Below the pieces are notes generated by a model, which had not been told where the DNA came from, searched no databases, and saw only the letters and a list, made by a program, of their open reading frames with translations. Shown piece by piece: positions 44,681-56,616 of a DNA stretch of 64,000 nt (the stretch's first letter is position 1; the number at the start of each line of letters is the position of its first letter). Source of the stretch: Trissonchulus latispiculum (taxonomy: Eukaryota > Nematoda > Enoplea > Enoplida > Ironidae); assembly GCA_030248195.1 (NCBI GenBank), contig JASAND010026764.1, positions 30,077-94,076 on the forward strand, in the 5' to 3' direction. Made by a program: the position numbers and the translations under genes.

Positions 44681-46810
44681 GACTCCGACTTATCTACTTC
44701 CATGACTTAGCCCAGTTATTGTTGTGGTTCATGACTTTCTTCTTTCTGTCATACTTTCAAACATTCACATAGTCCTGTGTCTTTGTTTTTGGCACAGTCT
44801 CACTCAACCGTTTGACACAAACCCATATATTTAAGGCCTGTCCCCTTGAAATCTCTACAAATGTTGAAATGTGCGCAGAGAGTTCAATAGTTAGGTTTCG
44901 CTGTATCAGGTGTGTGTGTCAACGTTTGATAGCTCCATATCCATCACATGTCAATTAGTTTATGGGAAAGGATGAACCTAAGTGAAAGGGACATGGTCGA
45001 TAATGCACTTATGATATATCAACTGCAGCGATTGAGCTGATCTTCAGAGGTAGACTCACCCTAGCCTAAAGAAAGGCACAGTTACCATTATAAGTTTAAA
45101 CCAAGACAACATATGATAAGAGTATGACGCTAAGCTTAGTCTCTGTTATCAGAGCAAAAACTATGCTCTGTTCGCTAACGGCTGATCACCCCACAAATTG
45201 GGTTTACCACAAATTGAACCTATCACTTCTAACAAATTCAACAGTATTGCTGGCAACTAAGCGGGAAATTTGAAACTTTAGTTCTGCTGCAATTTGTACG
45301 CTCCTATATTTACGTGTTTAACTGCCGCACAGCTTGCTCGCTCTCCTTGAGACTGCTTATTGACAATAATATTGTATTGCTGGCAAGCTTTAGTCTGTTC
45401 AGGCTAGCAATAAATGGGCACTCTATTGACAAACTTGCTGTCGATCATATTCCCCATGTTGTTGCCTAGTGTGAAGCGGGCAACGGTAGCATGTTTAAGA
45501 AGGAGCTCGCAGATTAAGTTGAATTTAAGTTAAATGGTGGAATAGTGTTCAATCAATGGCCAATCCAAAAAGCCTCTGAAGCTTCTTTACGCATCTTTGA
45601 ACGGTAAAGAGCAGCAAAGTAATGGCTGGCTACATTGTATAAATACATTAAAATTGTGGAGTAAGAGCAGGATTAAGATTAAAATTTATCTGGTCAGATC
45701 AGATTCTACCCCGACTTTGATGAGGGGATCTATCCCTGAAAAATTCCTTAATTTTAAGATTCCAAAATTACTCCAGGGTCTACTCAAAAGTTTGCACACT
45801 TTGCACATGTTTCACATTTTTAGTGAAAGCAACGATTTGTATAAATTTTAAGAAATTATTTTTAAAAATCGCAAACAAATGAATAATGTTCAATTTTTGG
45901 TGAAAAATACCCTTCTGGAATGGGGTATGCTCTTTTTCCGTCTGACTGAGGATGTGTTCCCGCTGTTTTGTCGGTCTGGAGGGCCCCCATTCCCTCACGT
46001 TATCCTATGTTTGTGTGTCGCAGTTGCAAGGCCCTTTCTAAGTAACAGCCTGTGATTCTAGTCAACTAAAGTATATCTGATGATAAATGTGGCTGATCGG
46101 TACTTTACTTCTTAATTAGTTAATATTGATGCACTGTATAGGAAAAGGGTTACTATCGATTTGATATGCAAACGCTGGATGCGTTTACAATAAACTGAAT
46201 AATAAAGACCGATTTACATTGCACAACTCTAATATTGATTGCATAATATAATATTATGATTACTACGCATTTTGATTCTAGAAAACTAGACCGAAAGAAG
46301 TCGTCAGGCTTAAGTTGTTTCAAAAATCTCAGTTTTTAGCCGGTGCCTACCGCCTCCAGACCTCAGTTTGTGTCAGTTTTCTTGATCGCGGCGTTGTGCT
46401 GCAATATGATTGTTTTGCTTTTTCTATTTTTACAAGATTTTTCTGCAGGTTTGCCAGCTCCATTTATTTTTTATTTCTTATGTTTATGTTCATGTTTATC
46501 TTTGCTAAGCTTACAGTTGCATAACTATCGCCCACTAGTAGTTTGATTAAAACTATTTGCCGGAGCCAAGTCGTACAGAGGAGAGCGATATCCCTTTGAA
46601 TGTCAAGTTGATCTATAGACCTATAGTAAATGCAGTAGCAAATGTTTATTCCTATGAATTTCCCAATCAACCATTGTATTAATGCAGTGATAACTACAAC
46701 CCTTCCATTTCGACTGTGTCAAACTTATCTATGTGAAATGCAAAAAAATATTTTTATTTGATAAGCATGTTTTCAGACAAGTGTATACAGCTATTCGCTT
46801 ATTTTAGTTT
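44681..46810. other. No recognised gene
   Basis: Contains a copy of the AAGAGTATGAC hairpin repeat near 45116-45215 with ACGGCTGATCACCCCACAAA. Two overlapping frames at 46315-46546 encode only hydrophobic low-complexity sequence and are not convincing. Confidence 0.5.
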
Positions 46811-46813
46811 AAG

Positions 46814-46890
46814 GAAAAGAAAGAAAGAAAGAAAGAAATTAAAGAAAGAAATGAAAGAAAAAGAAAGAAATGAAAGAAAAAGAAAGAAAT
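46814..46890. repeat. (AAAG)n microsatellite
   Basis: Purine tract of AAAG/AAATG units; a second one lies at 47150-47226. Confidence 0.9.
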
Positions 46891-47149
46891 TTTGTCCACT
46901 GAATAGTTTTAAACTTTGTCATCAGTTAAACAACAAACAACAACTTTTAATTACATCAACCTTTGATTTAACACACACTCTGCTTAGTTTGATTCTTTGA
47001 TGACACCTTCATTTTCTCAAGTTAGCAACAACTTAAGGCGCATAACATTAATGCGTCAAACAGGCCGAAGCATAGATTTGACCTTTGAGTGTAACTTTAT
47101 ACCTTTGTCTGTGAATCACTTTAAGTGGACAACCACGAAAGTGGAAGAA

Positions 47150-47226
47150 ATGGGAAGAAAGAAAGAAATGAAATGAAAGAAAGAAAATGAAAGAAAAAGA
47201 AAAAATAAAAGAAAGAAAGAAAGAAA
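47150..47226. repeat. (AAAG)n microsatellite, second tract
   Basis: Same unit as 46814-46890. Confidence 0.9.
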
Positions 47227-47383
47227 ATTTATACTAAAATATGCGAATAACTGTAGTGCTTACATCCCTTACTTGCTTACGCTCGTAAGTGAGCTCCAGA
47301 GCTGCACTGAGCCTCCCAAATAATATGCAAACGTTTAGGTTGCTGACAGTTGACAACTGCGACGAGACTGTAGATTCAGCTAC

Positions 47384-48210
47384 TTAAGGTGCTGGTTCGG
47401 GTTCGTGTATTTTTGGGCTTGAAAAGTGCAATTGTCGTTGAAATTTATTCAAATTTGCTACAATTACATTATTTACCCTATAAAACATGTTAGAGAAATC
47501 GTGGCTTGAAAATTTGAGTTTTAGAGAAATTAGCTTTATTCCGCCATAACTTGCACTGTGACCACCCTACATGGATGAACTTATAGTCAATCGAAACCTC
47601 TCACCAAGACCTACAACTTTGCTCTTGAGAGTTTTCTTTCATTCCTTAAGGTTTAAGAGATAACAGCGAAAATTGATTTTCGAGGTCCAAAACCGGCCAT
47701 TTTTCGAAAAATCAATTATTGCAAGATTTCGACAGCTTCAACAGCGCTGCTCTATCGGTCAAGTATTGTCCATATTTGTGGTCCTAAAGGACATCTTACG
47801 CCCAAAGGAGGGCTCTCTGTGGTATCTCTGCCGGCGCACAGACCGAAAATGTAAAATTTTGAAAATCGCAACTAGATTGTTTTGAACACGGATTTCTCTC
47901 AACTCATGCAATCAATTAAAAAACGGCTTTACAGACGTATTTTTGATTCAATTGCCAAGGGCTATTTGTCATGGTTTTGCATTTTGACTTTCAGTTCGAG
48001 AGAAGTAAGCGTCCAAACTTGAAAATTTTTACGAAAATCGGACAAGATTTACGTTTTTCTCAAAATCTTAAGCTTCTTTACTCGTTAAACAATTTCAGAA
48101 AAAATAGCCCTCGGGAAGACATTTCTTTTGAAGCCTGAACTGGTCGCTTTTCGTTAGCTTTCCCACACTTCGAGAAATCCATGTTCAAAAATTGTTTTCT
48201 TGTTATCGCA
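47384..48210. mobile_element. TTAA element, family B copy 2, truncated
   Basis: Begins TTAAGGTGCTGGTTCGGG and follows the reverse complement of 38240-37405 to about 48210, where similarity stops. The last roughly 175 bp and the second terminus are missing. It ends about 250 bp before the start codon of the second channel gene. Confidence 0.75.
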
Positions 48211-48458
48211 TGTGTAATGATAGGGCTTGTACTTACATATAAAATTGGACCTTTTAATTTTTGATTGGTTGGAGCTGATTGGAAAACCTGGCACTGGTGC
48301 CTATCTTTACACTGGTCAACGCGCACGGAGTAACCTGGAAATCTGTACAGGCTAGCGTCAAGCTCATAATGCCCATGTATGACAGATAGCATTAGTTTAA
48401 TTTACATAATATTGCCTAATAGTATTGCATAATATTCTAACAATTTCTCACAAGTTTC

Positions 48459-51034
48459 ATGGCCAGAAAAATACAAAATCAATGTAGACAGAAAACTAAT
48501 ATTTGTGTTTTAGCACATTTAGGAATTACAACTGATTTTGATATGAAGACTAATCGTTTGAGTGAACAGTTGGGACTAGAAAATTCTGCTACCACGGAAC
48601 TTTCATTGTCTACAGTATTAAAGTACCTGGTATGGACTGCAGCAATTGTTTCCTGCATTGCACTTGCAGCAGCGACATCTCAACCACTAATTCTTTCCTT
48701 CTGGAATGAAGATATTGTAACAACACTAAAGTTTGAAAGGGTCGCTTTGCAGCCACTGCCAAACATCGTAGTTTGCCCCTTTTCGAGGTGGGTTCAGGAA
48801 CTTTTAATTTTACTAATACCTCCGTAACTTCAACGACTGTGTATTAATAATGTTGGATACTGTTTACTTGACTGAATTTAGTATACATTTTCAGAGTGGG
48901 TTTAACCGATACGTGTGCCTGGAAGCATGCGGGTTTCTCCCCCAGTCCTGGACGTATTCTTTTCGGATGGTTACAGTGTAGCAAAGATTTCTCGATGCGT
49001 TTGGCAAAATTCGGCAAAAAACCGGAATAATCAGGTTTTCGTTAGCCGTTTGCTTTGCTATCAGCTCCCCCGTTTACAATATCCAACAATATCCAAGTAT
49101 CCAATATCCAATGTCTGCTCTTATTACTCGACCTCAGCCATTTAAATTTACTCAGCCCCATTAACCTAACGCATTGAATATTGCCAAATCTTCAGTCTTG
49201 GGTTGAGGGAGGGTACTTGCTTCTCCGACAATTAGCTATGTCTTAACTCATGCAGAGGAACAACTTCGATTCATGGTCAGTTTGTCAAACTCGGCACCCT
49301 CGAAACTCGGCACCCTAAAGCTTTTCTTTTAATTTCAGGTTTCGTGAGGATCGCTTCCACAGACTGTTCTCCAGCAACCAGAACTTGTCCAACATTACTT
49401 TCTTCGAGTTTTCTGACTCGATAACTGGTAGCTTTTTTCTGCCATACCTAGTTGGCTATATTGAAAATCCTCTACAGATAGTATTGTCAAAAGTTGATCG
49501 CATTACCGCAATCATCTCTGTCATTTCCCAGTATCTAAAAGAACGAAATCAGTCACTTTTGGATATTATGCGAACCATTGGCTATGGGTGTCAAGACATA
49601 GTACGCAGATGCAAGGTTGACCGTCACTTGGTTTCAGCTGAAAGGTGTTGCAACGATAACAAGAGATACACGACTCCTTTGGGATATTGTCCGTCTGTAT
49701 CGATACAGACGCAGAGAGAAATTGGACCTACATCAGGTATGACTGTGCTTCGATTATGATTATGTTTTCGCAGCATTTTACTCACTCTTCGGCTCAGAGT
49801 AGCCCTTTTTGCTAATTCATTATTATTCTTCAAACAAGGCAAATTTCAGAAATAGATACCTACACATTGAAATTCACAGCCAAATGTATTTATCCCATTC
49901 TTTAATTGTTTTATGCGTTTGCAATGGTCTAGATATTATTGTGGCAATCTCTCTATTACAAAATTAGCTGTGTACATAGCATTCATGTAAAGAATAGTTT
50001 CTTTGCAATAACTTTCAATGTTTTCTGTCATTGAAGGAGTTGTAGCGGAACTAATGAATCCTGTTCCCAGAAGACATCCGTATGAACTTGGCATGCCAAT
50101 GAACGAAGGTTTCATGATGTTTCTAGTGCATCCTGGGGGTGCTGTTTCACCGGGTTATCTCCATATTCTTCCAGACTCCTACAGTCTTGTTCAGATACAA
50201 GAAGTTCATCATAAAAGAGTAAACAGCAGATACAGTCACTGCGACGACAGCAATGACAGTTATCAAAAATGCATGATCGAATGTGTTCTCAACAAATGCA
50301 GGGAACAACAGGCAGTATTATTCCCACATTGTAGGAATTGCAGAGCTACACTTTTGGCCAATGTGTCCAATGGAAATGAAGATGAGCTATGCCTTCCCCA
50401 TGACGAAGTCACTTGCATTATGTTTCCGTTTGTCGCTTCTGAATTTGCGCCAAGCGATGCGGATACTATGACAGCATCATGCCAAAGAGACACATGCTAT
50501 CCCAGTTGCATGGAATTTGTTTACAAACAGACCATGACATATTCAAAGTTAGCTGCACTCTTGTTTTTTATAATTGAATTCACTTCGGATCGATACTTTT
50601 GCGACTTTGATTGAAATCACTATGAAAAACTTAACTTTGATCATTGTGTGCAACATTATTTTTTATTTAGATTAAAGTACGAACAAACGCTTTAACAGAA
50701 TTATTTAAGATTGCCGGACTTAAAGCAAGGACAGCGAAACTCAAGCTGGAACAGAGCGATACTCCATGTTCAATTTGTTTCTCTTGAAATTGAGAAAACT
50801 GAAGAATTTTTTAAATGGTCGTTGAAGACGGTTGTGGCTGAATGTGGCGGGATCATAAGTGTGTGGGTACGTAGCTGCATGCTTGGTTTCTTTCTGATTG
50901 CGGAGACAAACTTTGATTTGCAGTTGTTTTTTCTGGAATATCATCGTGATCCTCTTCTCCCGACTTCGAACTTGATAAAGAATAAAAAAAAGTTGCACAC
51001 CACCAAACACCCTAAGAAGCCGCAAATTGATTAG
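48459..51034 (+). CDS. DEG/ENaC-like sodium channel subunit, paralogue 2
   Basis: Exons 48459-48787, 49339-49736, 50037-50547 and 50710-50866 join in frame (465 codons). Exons 3 and 4 are 511 and 157 nt, exactly as in paralogue 1, with the same intron phases. Recognisable parts are TM1 (AAIVSCIALAAAT), LPNIVVCPFSR, the exon-2 Cys set (YGCQDIVRRCKVD, CCNDNKR, PLGYCPS), the exon-3 Cys loop (YSHCDDSNDSYQKCMIECVL, CYPSCMEFVYKQTMTYSK) and VVAECGGIISVW before TM2. After TGG at 50866 the frame stays open through a 57-nt GT-AG-bounded segment to a TAG at 51032-51034. This gives either a short intron or a read-through TM2-like stretch (VRSCMLGFFLIAE), followed by a lysine-rich tail. The usual GxSxLS motif is not seen, so the true C-terminus is uncertain; a hydrophobic frame at 52273-52461 after a TTGCAG acceptor is another candidate. 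Confidence 0.85.
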
Positions 51035-52775
51035 GATCAACTGCCGTATTTGTAAATCAATGTTGTGATGCGACGTGGCTTTGTTTGATCGAGATCCTTC
51101 TACCCAGTTTAGCAAAGCGAAGCATAGTTTTGGCGTTTAAAATAGGAATGAGAACCCATTCGTTTCTTTGACAAATCAACTTTTAGCAGTCTTAAAGTAC
51201 TACAATTTTTTTAGAATCTTTATTTGATCAACGGCAGTTAGCTACAAATTCGGCTAGCTAACTCAACACATGTTCGCTCTCATAATTATCCCATTAAAAT
51301 GAGCAAAACAGCATGCATCTCGGGCGCACGGGACAGTTGCATAGGACACCCTATTGTGTTTACGTTGCAGCTAGTCTTTAAACATATACGCCCAGGAGGA
51401 GTTGAATTTTTGCATAAAGCAAAGTCATACTGCAATACCTTGCCATAGGGGATATGGGTGGTCCAAGCCACTCCCAGCCCGGACAAGCTACAAGCCTTCC
51501 GTCGTAAGGGACCTGAGATAAGGAAAACTTGGGCCAGCTGTAAGCAAAATTGTCGAAACACTTTGAACAAAATTCTTGCAATTTCAGGCTCTGCCGGAAG
51601 TTTCAGCTATACTTCACAATTTTATAAAAACAACAAAAATTATATGATAAAACAGCCCAAAAATTAAAAACATTTTTTCTGAATTTGTGCTGCAATTCAA
51701 GTTGCAAAATGTCGGTAACTTGTAACATTAGCTTCCAGTTTGACATGAATTTCACCATTAAGCCCCCCCCGACAATTTTTAGAAACAAGCTCCCAGGAAC
51801 CAATCCTATGGTAATGTGTGATTTTGACGCTCTTTTATATAAATTTAACTGTCGCTACAGTACCTGCAAGCAGAAAAATTCGGGCACCAGCAGGTGGGAT
51901 TCGAACCATAACTCCGTTTGTTTGTTTGTTCGATTATTTCGATCGCTCTGCCACCTGAGCTACCAAGTTGCATCAAGTTAGATAATGTTTGTCAAGTTGC
52001 ACACACACAGTTGCATCAAGCTAGAAGGAGCTCATATCCAAACTGAAGTGGCAATAAACGGACGAGTACACTGTACATTGATACAGTTGTTCCATTGCAA
52101 AACCACTGCAGAAAGTAATTCCCGTTTTTATGTCTAAATTTGGTTCATCTACGTAGCTATGTTTTGTTTCAGATCGGCACATCACTACTTGCGTTAGCTA
52201 GACTGGCAAGCCTAGCTCTTCTTCATCTGTGCCAATTTATTTATACAATGCTGACAGAGAATAAATTAATTTTTGCAGCTTCATCATACTAAGAAGACTT
52301 TCAATTCAAAAATGGTTTGTAAGCGATACTTGACTGTTCCGAACATAATAATCATGCTATTACTGATTTTTGTTGTCGTAGGTTGCATTATGGTTTCTCT
52401 TAATATTCTCAGCATATTCGACTCTCAAAATTTGATTTTACAGTTACAACTTTTTGAGTAATGGTTCTTCATACGAAACACTTTTTACACTAAGGGAAGA
52501 TGTCTAGAAATATAAATACCATATACCAACAAAAATCCTGTTAGACCAAGAGAGAGCTGATATGTAAATATTTTGACCGCGACAAGGCAGCATTTCATCG
52601 TGAAGGAGCTAAATTTCGTATATCAAAATATTTTGAGCACACCATTATATGGAGATTCCGTGGAACCAACGTAGCTGGGACTAAATACAAAATCATTTCA
52701 CAAAAATAATTTAACTTGGTTGGAATTTCGCTGTCCAATCTGTGACGAAAAATATTTCCAGGAAAACTAGTTGAC
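51035..52775. other. Region downstream of channel 2
   Basis: Apart from a tRNA-like repeat at 51885-51975, nothing certain. A 62-codon frame at 52273-52461 encodes a single strong membrane segment (IIIMLLLIFVVVGCIMVSL). Confidence 0.4.
51885..51975 (-). repeat. tRNA-derived sequence (SINE head or tRNA pseudogene)
   Basis: The minus strand reads GGTAGCTCAGGTGGCAGAGC, a near-ideal A box and D arm. About 35 bases later comes GGTTCGAATCCCACC with a perfect B box. The anticodon region contains a (CAAA)n expansion and the acceptor ends do not pair, so it is not a functional tRNA. Both Pol III boxes look usable. Confidence 0.65.
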
Positions 52776-54003
52776 TTAAGGGGGGGGCTACTAAAATCGA
52801 CTTGCCCCGACTTTGTTCGATTGGCCTACTTTTAGGCGAGGATATAGAGCATGGGTGTGGTCAAAAAAATATCGGGAACTGAGATCGTAGCTGCCTTCCA
52901 GCCATGTGCAGCCATCGCTTTTATGTGCCCGACCCCCCATTTTTCACAACTACCAACATAATTAATTAAAAATTTCTACTGACTGCTAGGCCCAAGCTTC
53001 AAAGCTGCCATTCGCCAATATGATTTGGCACATATGTCCCTACCTGCAGAAAAATACTAGATGTCTGTATCTTATCTGCATCTAAGGGAATTACTCTTCA
53101 AAGTTGAAGTTTCGGCAAAAATTTAAAAAATTTTGGCTAACGAAAGGAAAATTTTATTACTGGTGCGAGCTATAAAGCTGCAATTTGGCATAAAAGGAGA
53201 CCCTATAGGAGTACTCGTTTGTGCCAAATGGCAAGAAATTCTGCCGCGTGAAAAAATTTTTATGCCAACTTTAATCTTCAAAAATTGCCGAAACCACAAG
53301 TTTCAGTATGTCGGATCCTGTGTAGAGGCTTTCTGCAGCCATAGAAGTCGCAAACCTTCACTAATCGAGCTGAAATCTTTTGTGGGTGTGTGTTCGACCT
53401 CGCTGAGTTCAAATATCTCAAAAAATTTTAATTTTAAAAAATTTGATTTTTTCGATTTCTGGGGTACCATTGTCCAAAAAAGGCGTTTTTGGCAATTTTT
53501 GAAGATTAAAGTTGGCATAAACATTTTTTCACGCGGCAGAATTTCTTGCCATTTGGCACAAATGAGTACTCCTATAGGGCCTCCTTTTATGCCAAATTAC
53601 AGCCTTATAGCTCGCACCAGTAATAAAATTTTCCTTTCGTTAGCCAAAAATTTTTAAATTTTTGCCGAAACTTCAACTTTAAAGAGTGATTCCCTTAGAT
53701 GCAGATAAGATACAGACATGTAGTATTTTTCTGCAGGTAGGGTCATATGTGCCAAATCATATTGGCGAATGGCAGCTTTGAAGCTTGGGCCTAGCAGTCA
53801 GTAGAAATTTTTAATTAATTATGTTGGTAGTTGTGAAAAATGGGGGGTCGGGCACATAAACGCGACGGCTGCACATGGCTGGAACGCAGCTAAGATCTAA
53901 GTACCCGATATTTTTTTGACCACACCCATCCTCTATATCCTCGCCAAAAAGTAGGCCAATCGGACAAAGTCTGGGCAAACCTTTAGTAGCCCCCCCCCCT
54001 TAA
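52776..54003. mobile_element. TTAA fold-back element (1.23 kb)
   Basis: Bounded by TTAAGGGGGGGGCTACTAAA and its inverse ending in TTAA at 54000-54003. Nearly the whole length folds on itself with a spacer of about 180 bp near 53290-53480. The 174-codon plus frame at 53133-53657 and its minus counterpart are products of the palindrome. Confidence 0.85.
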
Positions 54004-54876
54004 CTGGAAACTAGGCAGTCCGGAATTAAAGTTGTTAAATTAATAAATTATAGAAATTTGTTAAAAATTTATAGAAGACCCTCTAGTATATAATTGGAAT
54101 CTTGCTGTCAAGAACTAAGGCCGACTTGGCTGCAAATGTGACACTTGATTGCGTAAGTGGTCATAACTTGGCTGTGTCCTGACTTTGAAGTTGTAACATG
54201 CAGATCATTCAACAGAAAGGAGCAAACGTGGTGATCACAAAAGGGACGCCGTGAAAATTTGCTGTCACAGGCATTTACATTGGTTGAACTGAGGATTGGT
54301 TTGCATGATGCCGACTATCATCTTGACTACCCGGCCTCCCAAAAATGCTAGGCGTGGGGGGTGTACTTTGTTATGGTACTTACAATAAAATGACATTCAC
54401 CAAAATGAGCATTGAATGTGCCCGTCATCGAACCCACCAACTGAAGGAAAGCTTTATAACCTTTAATGAATAAACTGAATTGTATTTATTATAGTAATGT
54501 AATGTGCTTTGTGGTAAATATGATAAACGAATAAAAAAGGATAAGACGGAAAATATGAAAAAAAGAGTGCAAAATACAGTACAGATACAAAAGTACAAAG
54601 ATATGAAAATCATTGCAAATAAAAATATCTAAATGGCTAAACTATCTGCCAAACTGGCTATCCTGAAAGGCTAACAACATATTGACTAATTTGTTACAAT
54701 TTGAAGATGGAAATTAATAGAAGGAAATGAGTATTTCAATGCAGTAAGCTAGAAAAGTAAAGATGGAAATAGAAATAAGTAAAGATTTCGCTACGGACGC
54801 AAACCGAATGCGATGTGTGGAAGCAACCGTCGGTGCCATAGGAAATGATTAGTTCCATGGATCCAAAGTGAGGCAC
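54004..54876. other. No recognised feature
   Basis: AT-rich, nothing supported. Confidence 0.5.
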
Positions 54877-55605
54877 TTAAGGGGGGGTCCAAATTTTGAT
54901 CATTTTTTCGACTTTCTCCGATCTCGCTGATTTTTACGGACTTTTATGGTCCAAACGGTATATTTTAACGAGTTTTTAACGTTAAAGTTGTAAGTCTTAA
55001 CGGTTGTTGGGTAATTTCACCTCAAAGTTGAGGTCTCATGTGTTAAACATAGGAAACCTAAAAAGTTTCATGTTTTTGGAGTAGTGTCAAAAAATCTCGA
55101 AACTGGGCAATGCTAACCAGCCGTGTCTGATATCATTAGAAAGGCCTGGATGAGATCTGTAATTTGTTTGAATTAGAATTTTGATTTAGGCTTTTAAGAT
55201 TTTTTAATTAATTTTTGAACATTTAAAATTTGAAGCCATTTTAGAAGCGGGCCAAATTTTAAATATTCCAAAATTGATTAAAAAGTTTTGAAGAACTAAA
55301 TCAAAATTCTAATTCAAACAAGTCACAGACCTTATCCAGGCCTTTCTAATGGTACCAGACAAGGCTGGTTACCAATGCTCAGTTTCGAGATTTTTTGACA
55401 CTTCACCAAAAAAGTGAAACTTTTTAAGTTTCCTATGTTTAACACATGAGACCTCAACTTTGAGGTGAAATTACGCAACAACCGTACGACTTACAACTTT
55501 AATTTTAATAGCTCATTAAGATATACCGTTTGACAATAAAATATGTAAATATCAGCGAGATCGGAGAAAGTAAAAAAATGACCAAAATTTGGACCCCCCC
55601 CTTAA
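54877..55605. mobile_element. TTAA fold-back element (0.73 kb)
   Basis: TTAAGGGGGGGTCCAAATTT at the left is mirrored at the right. Arms of roughly 320 bp with a short centre around 55200-55270. The right TTAA is also the left TTAA of the next element. Confidence 0.85.
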
Positions 55606-56616
55606 GGTGCTGGTATCGCTTTGTGTAAATTCGACCCTACAAGCTTCAATTCTTCATGAAAGTGGATGAAACCTTCCAAATACATTATTTTCGTGCTCGT
55701 TAACATTCTTGGACCAGTCCCGGATTTTTAGGTGCAAAGATAAAAAAGTTTTGGTTTTTGCCCTTATTCTCTCAGTACATAGTCGCTACACCGGATTGGT
55801 TGTTATGGCTGGAAAGAGGGCACCAAAATGAACATTTTTGCTTTTACAACTTTTGAGTTACCTTTAGTGGTTAAGGCAGTATAAGCCAAAAACGACTTTT
55901 GGGGTCAAAAAATGGCCATTTTTGAAGAAATCAGTTTTTTCAAAATTACTGCCAAATCCTACAGACAATTTTGGCTTATTTTTACTCAATCGATACACCG
56001 TCCACTTGCGCATTTTATCAATACCTATTCGCTGGAGTTCGTTGCTTTAAGCTGGAGAATTCGCCGAAACACCATTTTCGCAAAATTGCGATTATTTTGT
56101 TTTGAACATTGATTTCTCAAAAACTACCCAATGGATTGGCGTGATTTTTGGCTGAATGAAAATTCGGCCTATTGCGGAGGGACATTTTTCTTGGTTTGAG
56201 CTAAAACAGCGCCAGTTGTGAGAAAACTGGATAGAAAGTTGCGAAATTTCATGTCATCGCGCATTTGCCGGATTTTCTGGAGTATTGAGACTTGTTGAGC
56301 CAAATCCAAAAAAATGTCCCTCGGCCCACATGTCCTTCATATCATGGCACAAGAAGAAATTTTGGCCGATTCTACAGTTTTGAGAAATCGATGTTCAAAA
56401 ATTTTTGGTCTATATTCAGTCTGTCAGATGTCAGTATGTCGGCAATGTTTTGCTATTTCTTGTCAATTTTGCTAGTTTCTTAAGCTAATGTTAATATACA
56501 GATTATAAGCTTTAAAACGATGTATAAAGCTCTTTCCAACTCCCAAAATTGCGAAAGTTATAGCGTTTCCAAAACTCACGACAAAATCACTGCACAAAAG
56601 GATACCAGCACCTTAA
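55602..56616. mobile_element. TTAA element, family A copy 3 (inverted relative to copy 1)
   Basis: TTAAGGTGCTGGTATCGCTT to AGGATACCAGCACCTTAA. The interior is the reverse complement of 265-1328 with moderate divergence. Non-coding. Confidence 0.8.

Noticed and set aside
44458..44703. 81-codon minus frame with poly-F
   Set aside because: Runs through the poly(A) tail and structured repeat S.
53133..53657. 174-codon plus-strand open frame, longest in its region
   Set aside because: It spans the centre of a palindromic element, the complementary strand is also open and reads alike, and it has no protein motif.
54425..54613. Hydrophobic 62-codon minus frame
   Set aside because: Low-complexity AT-rich composition, no start context, no homologous partner in the window.
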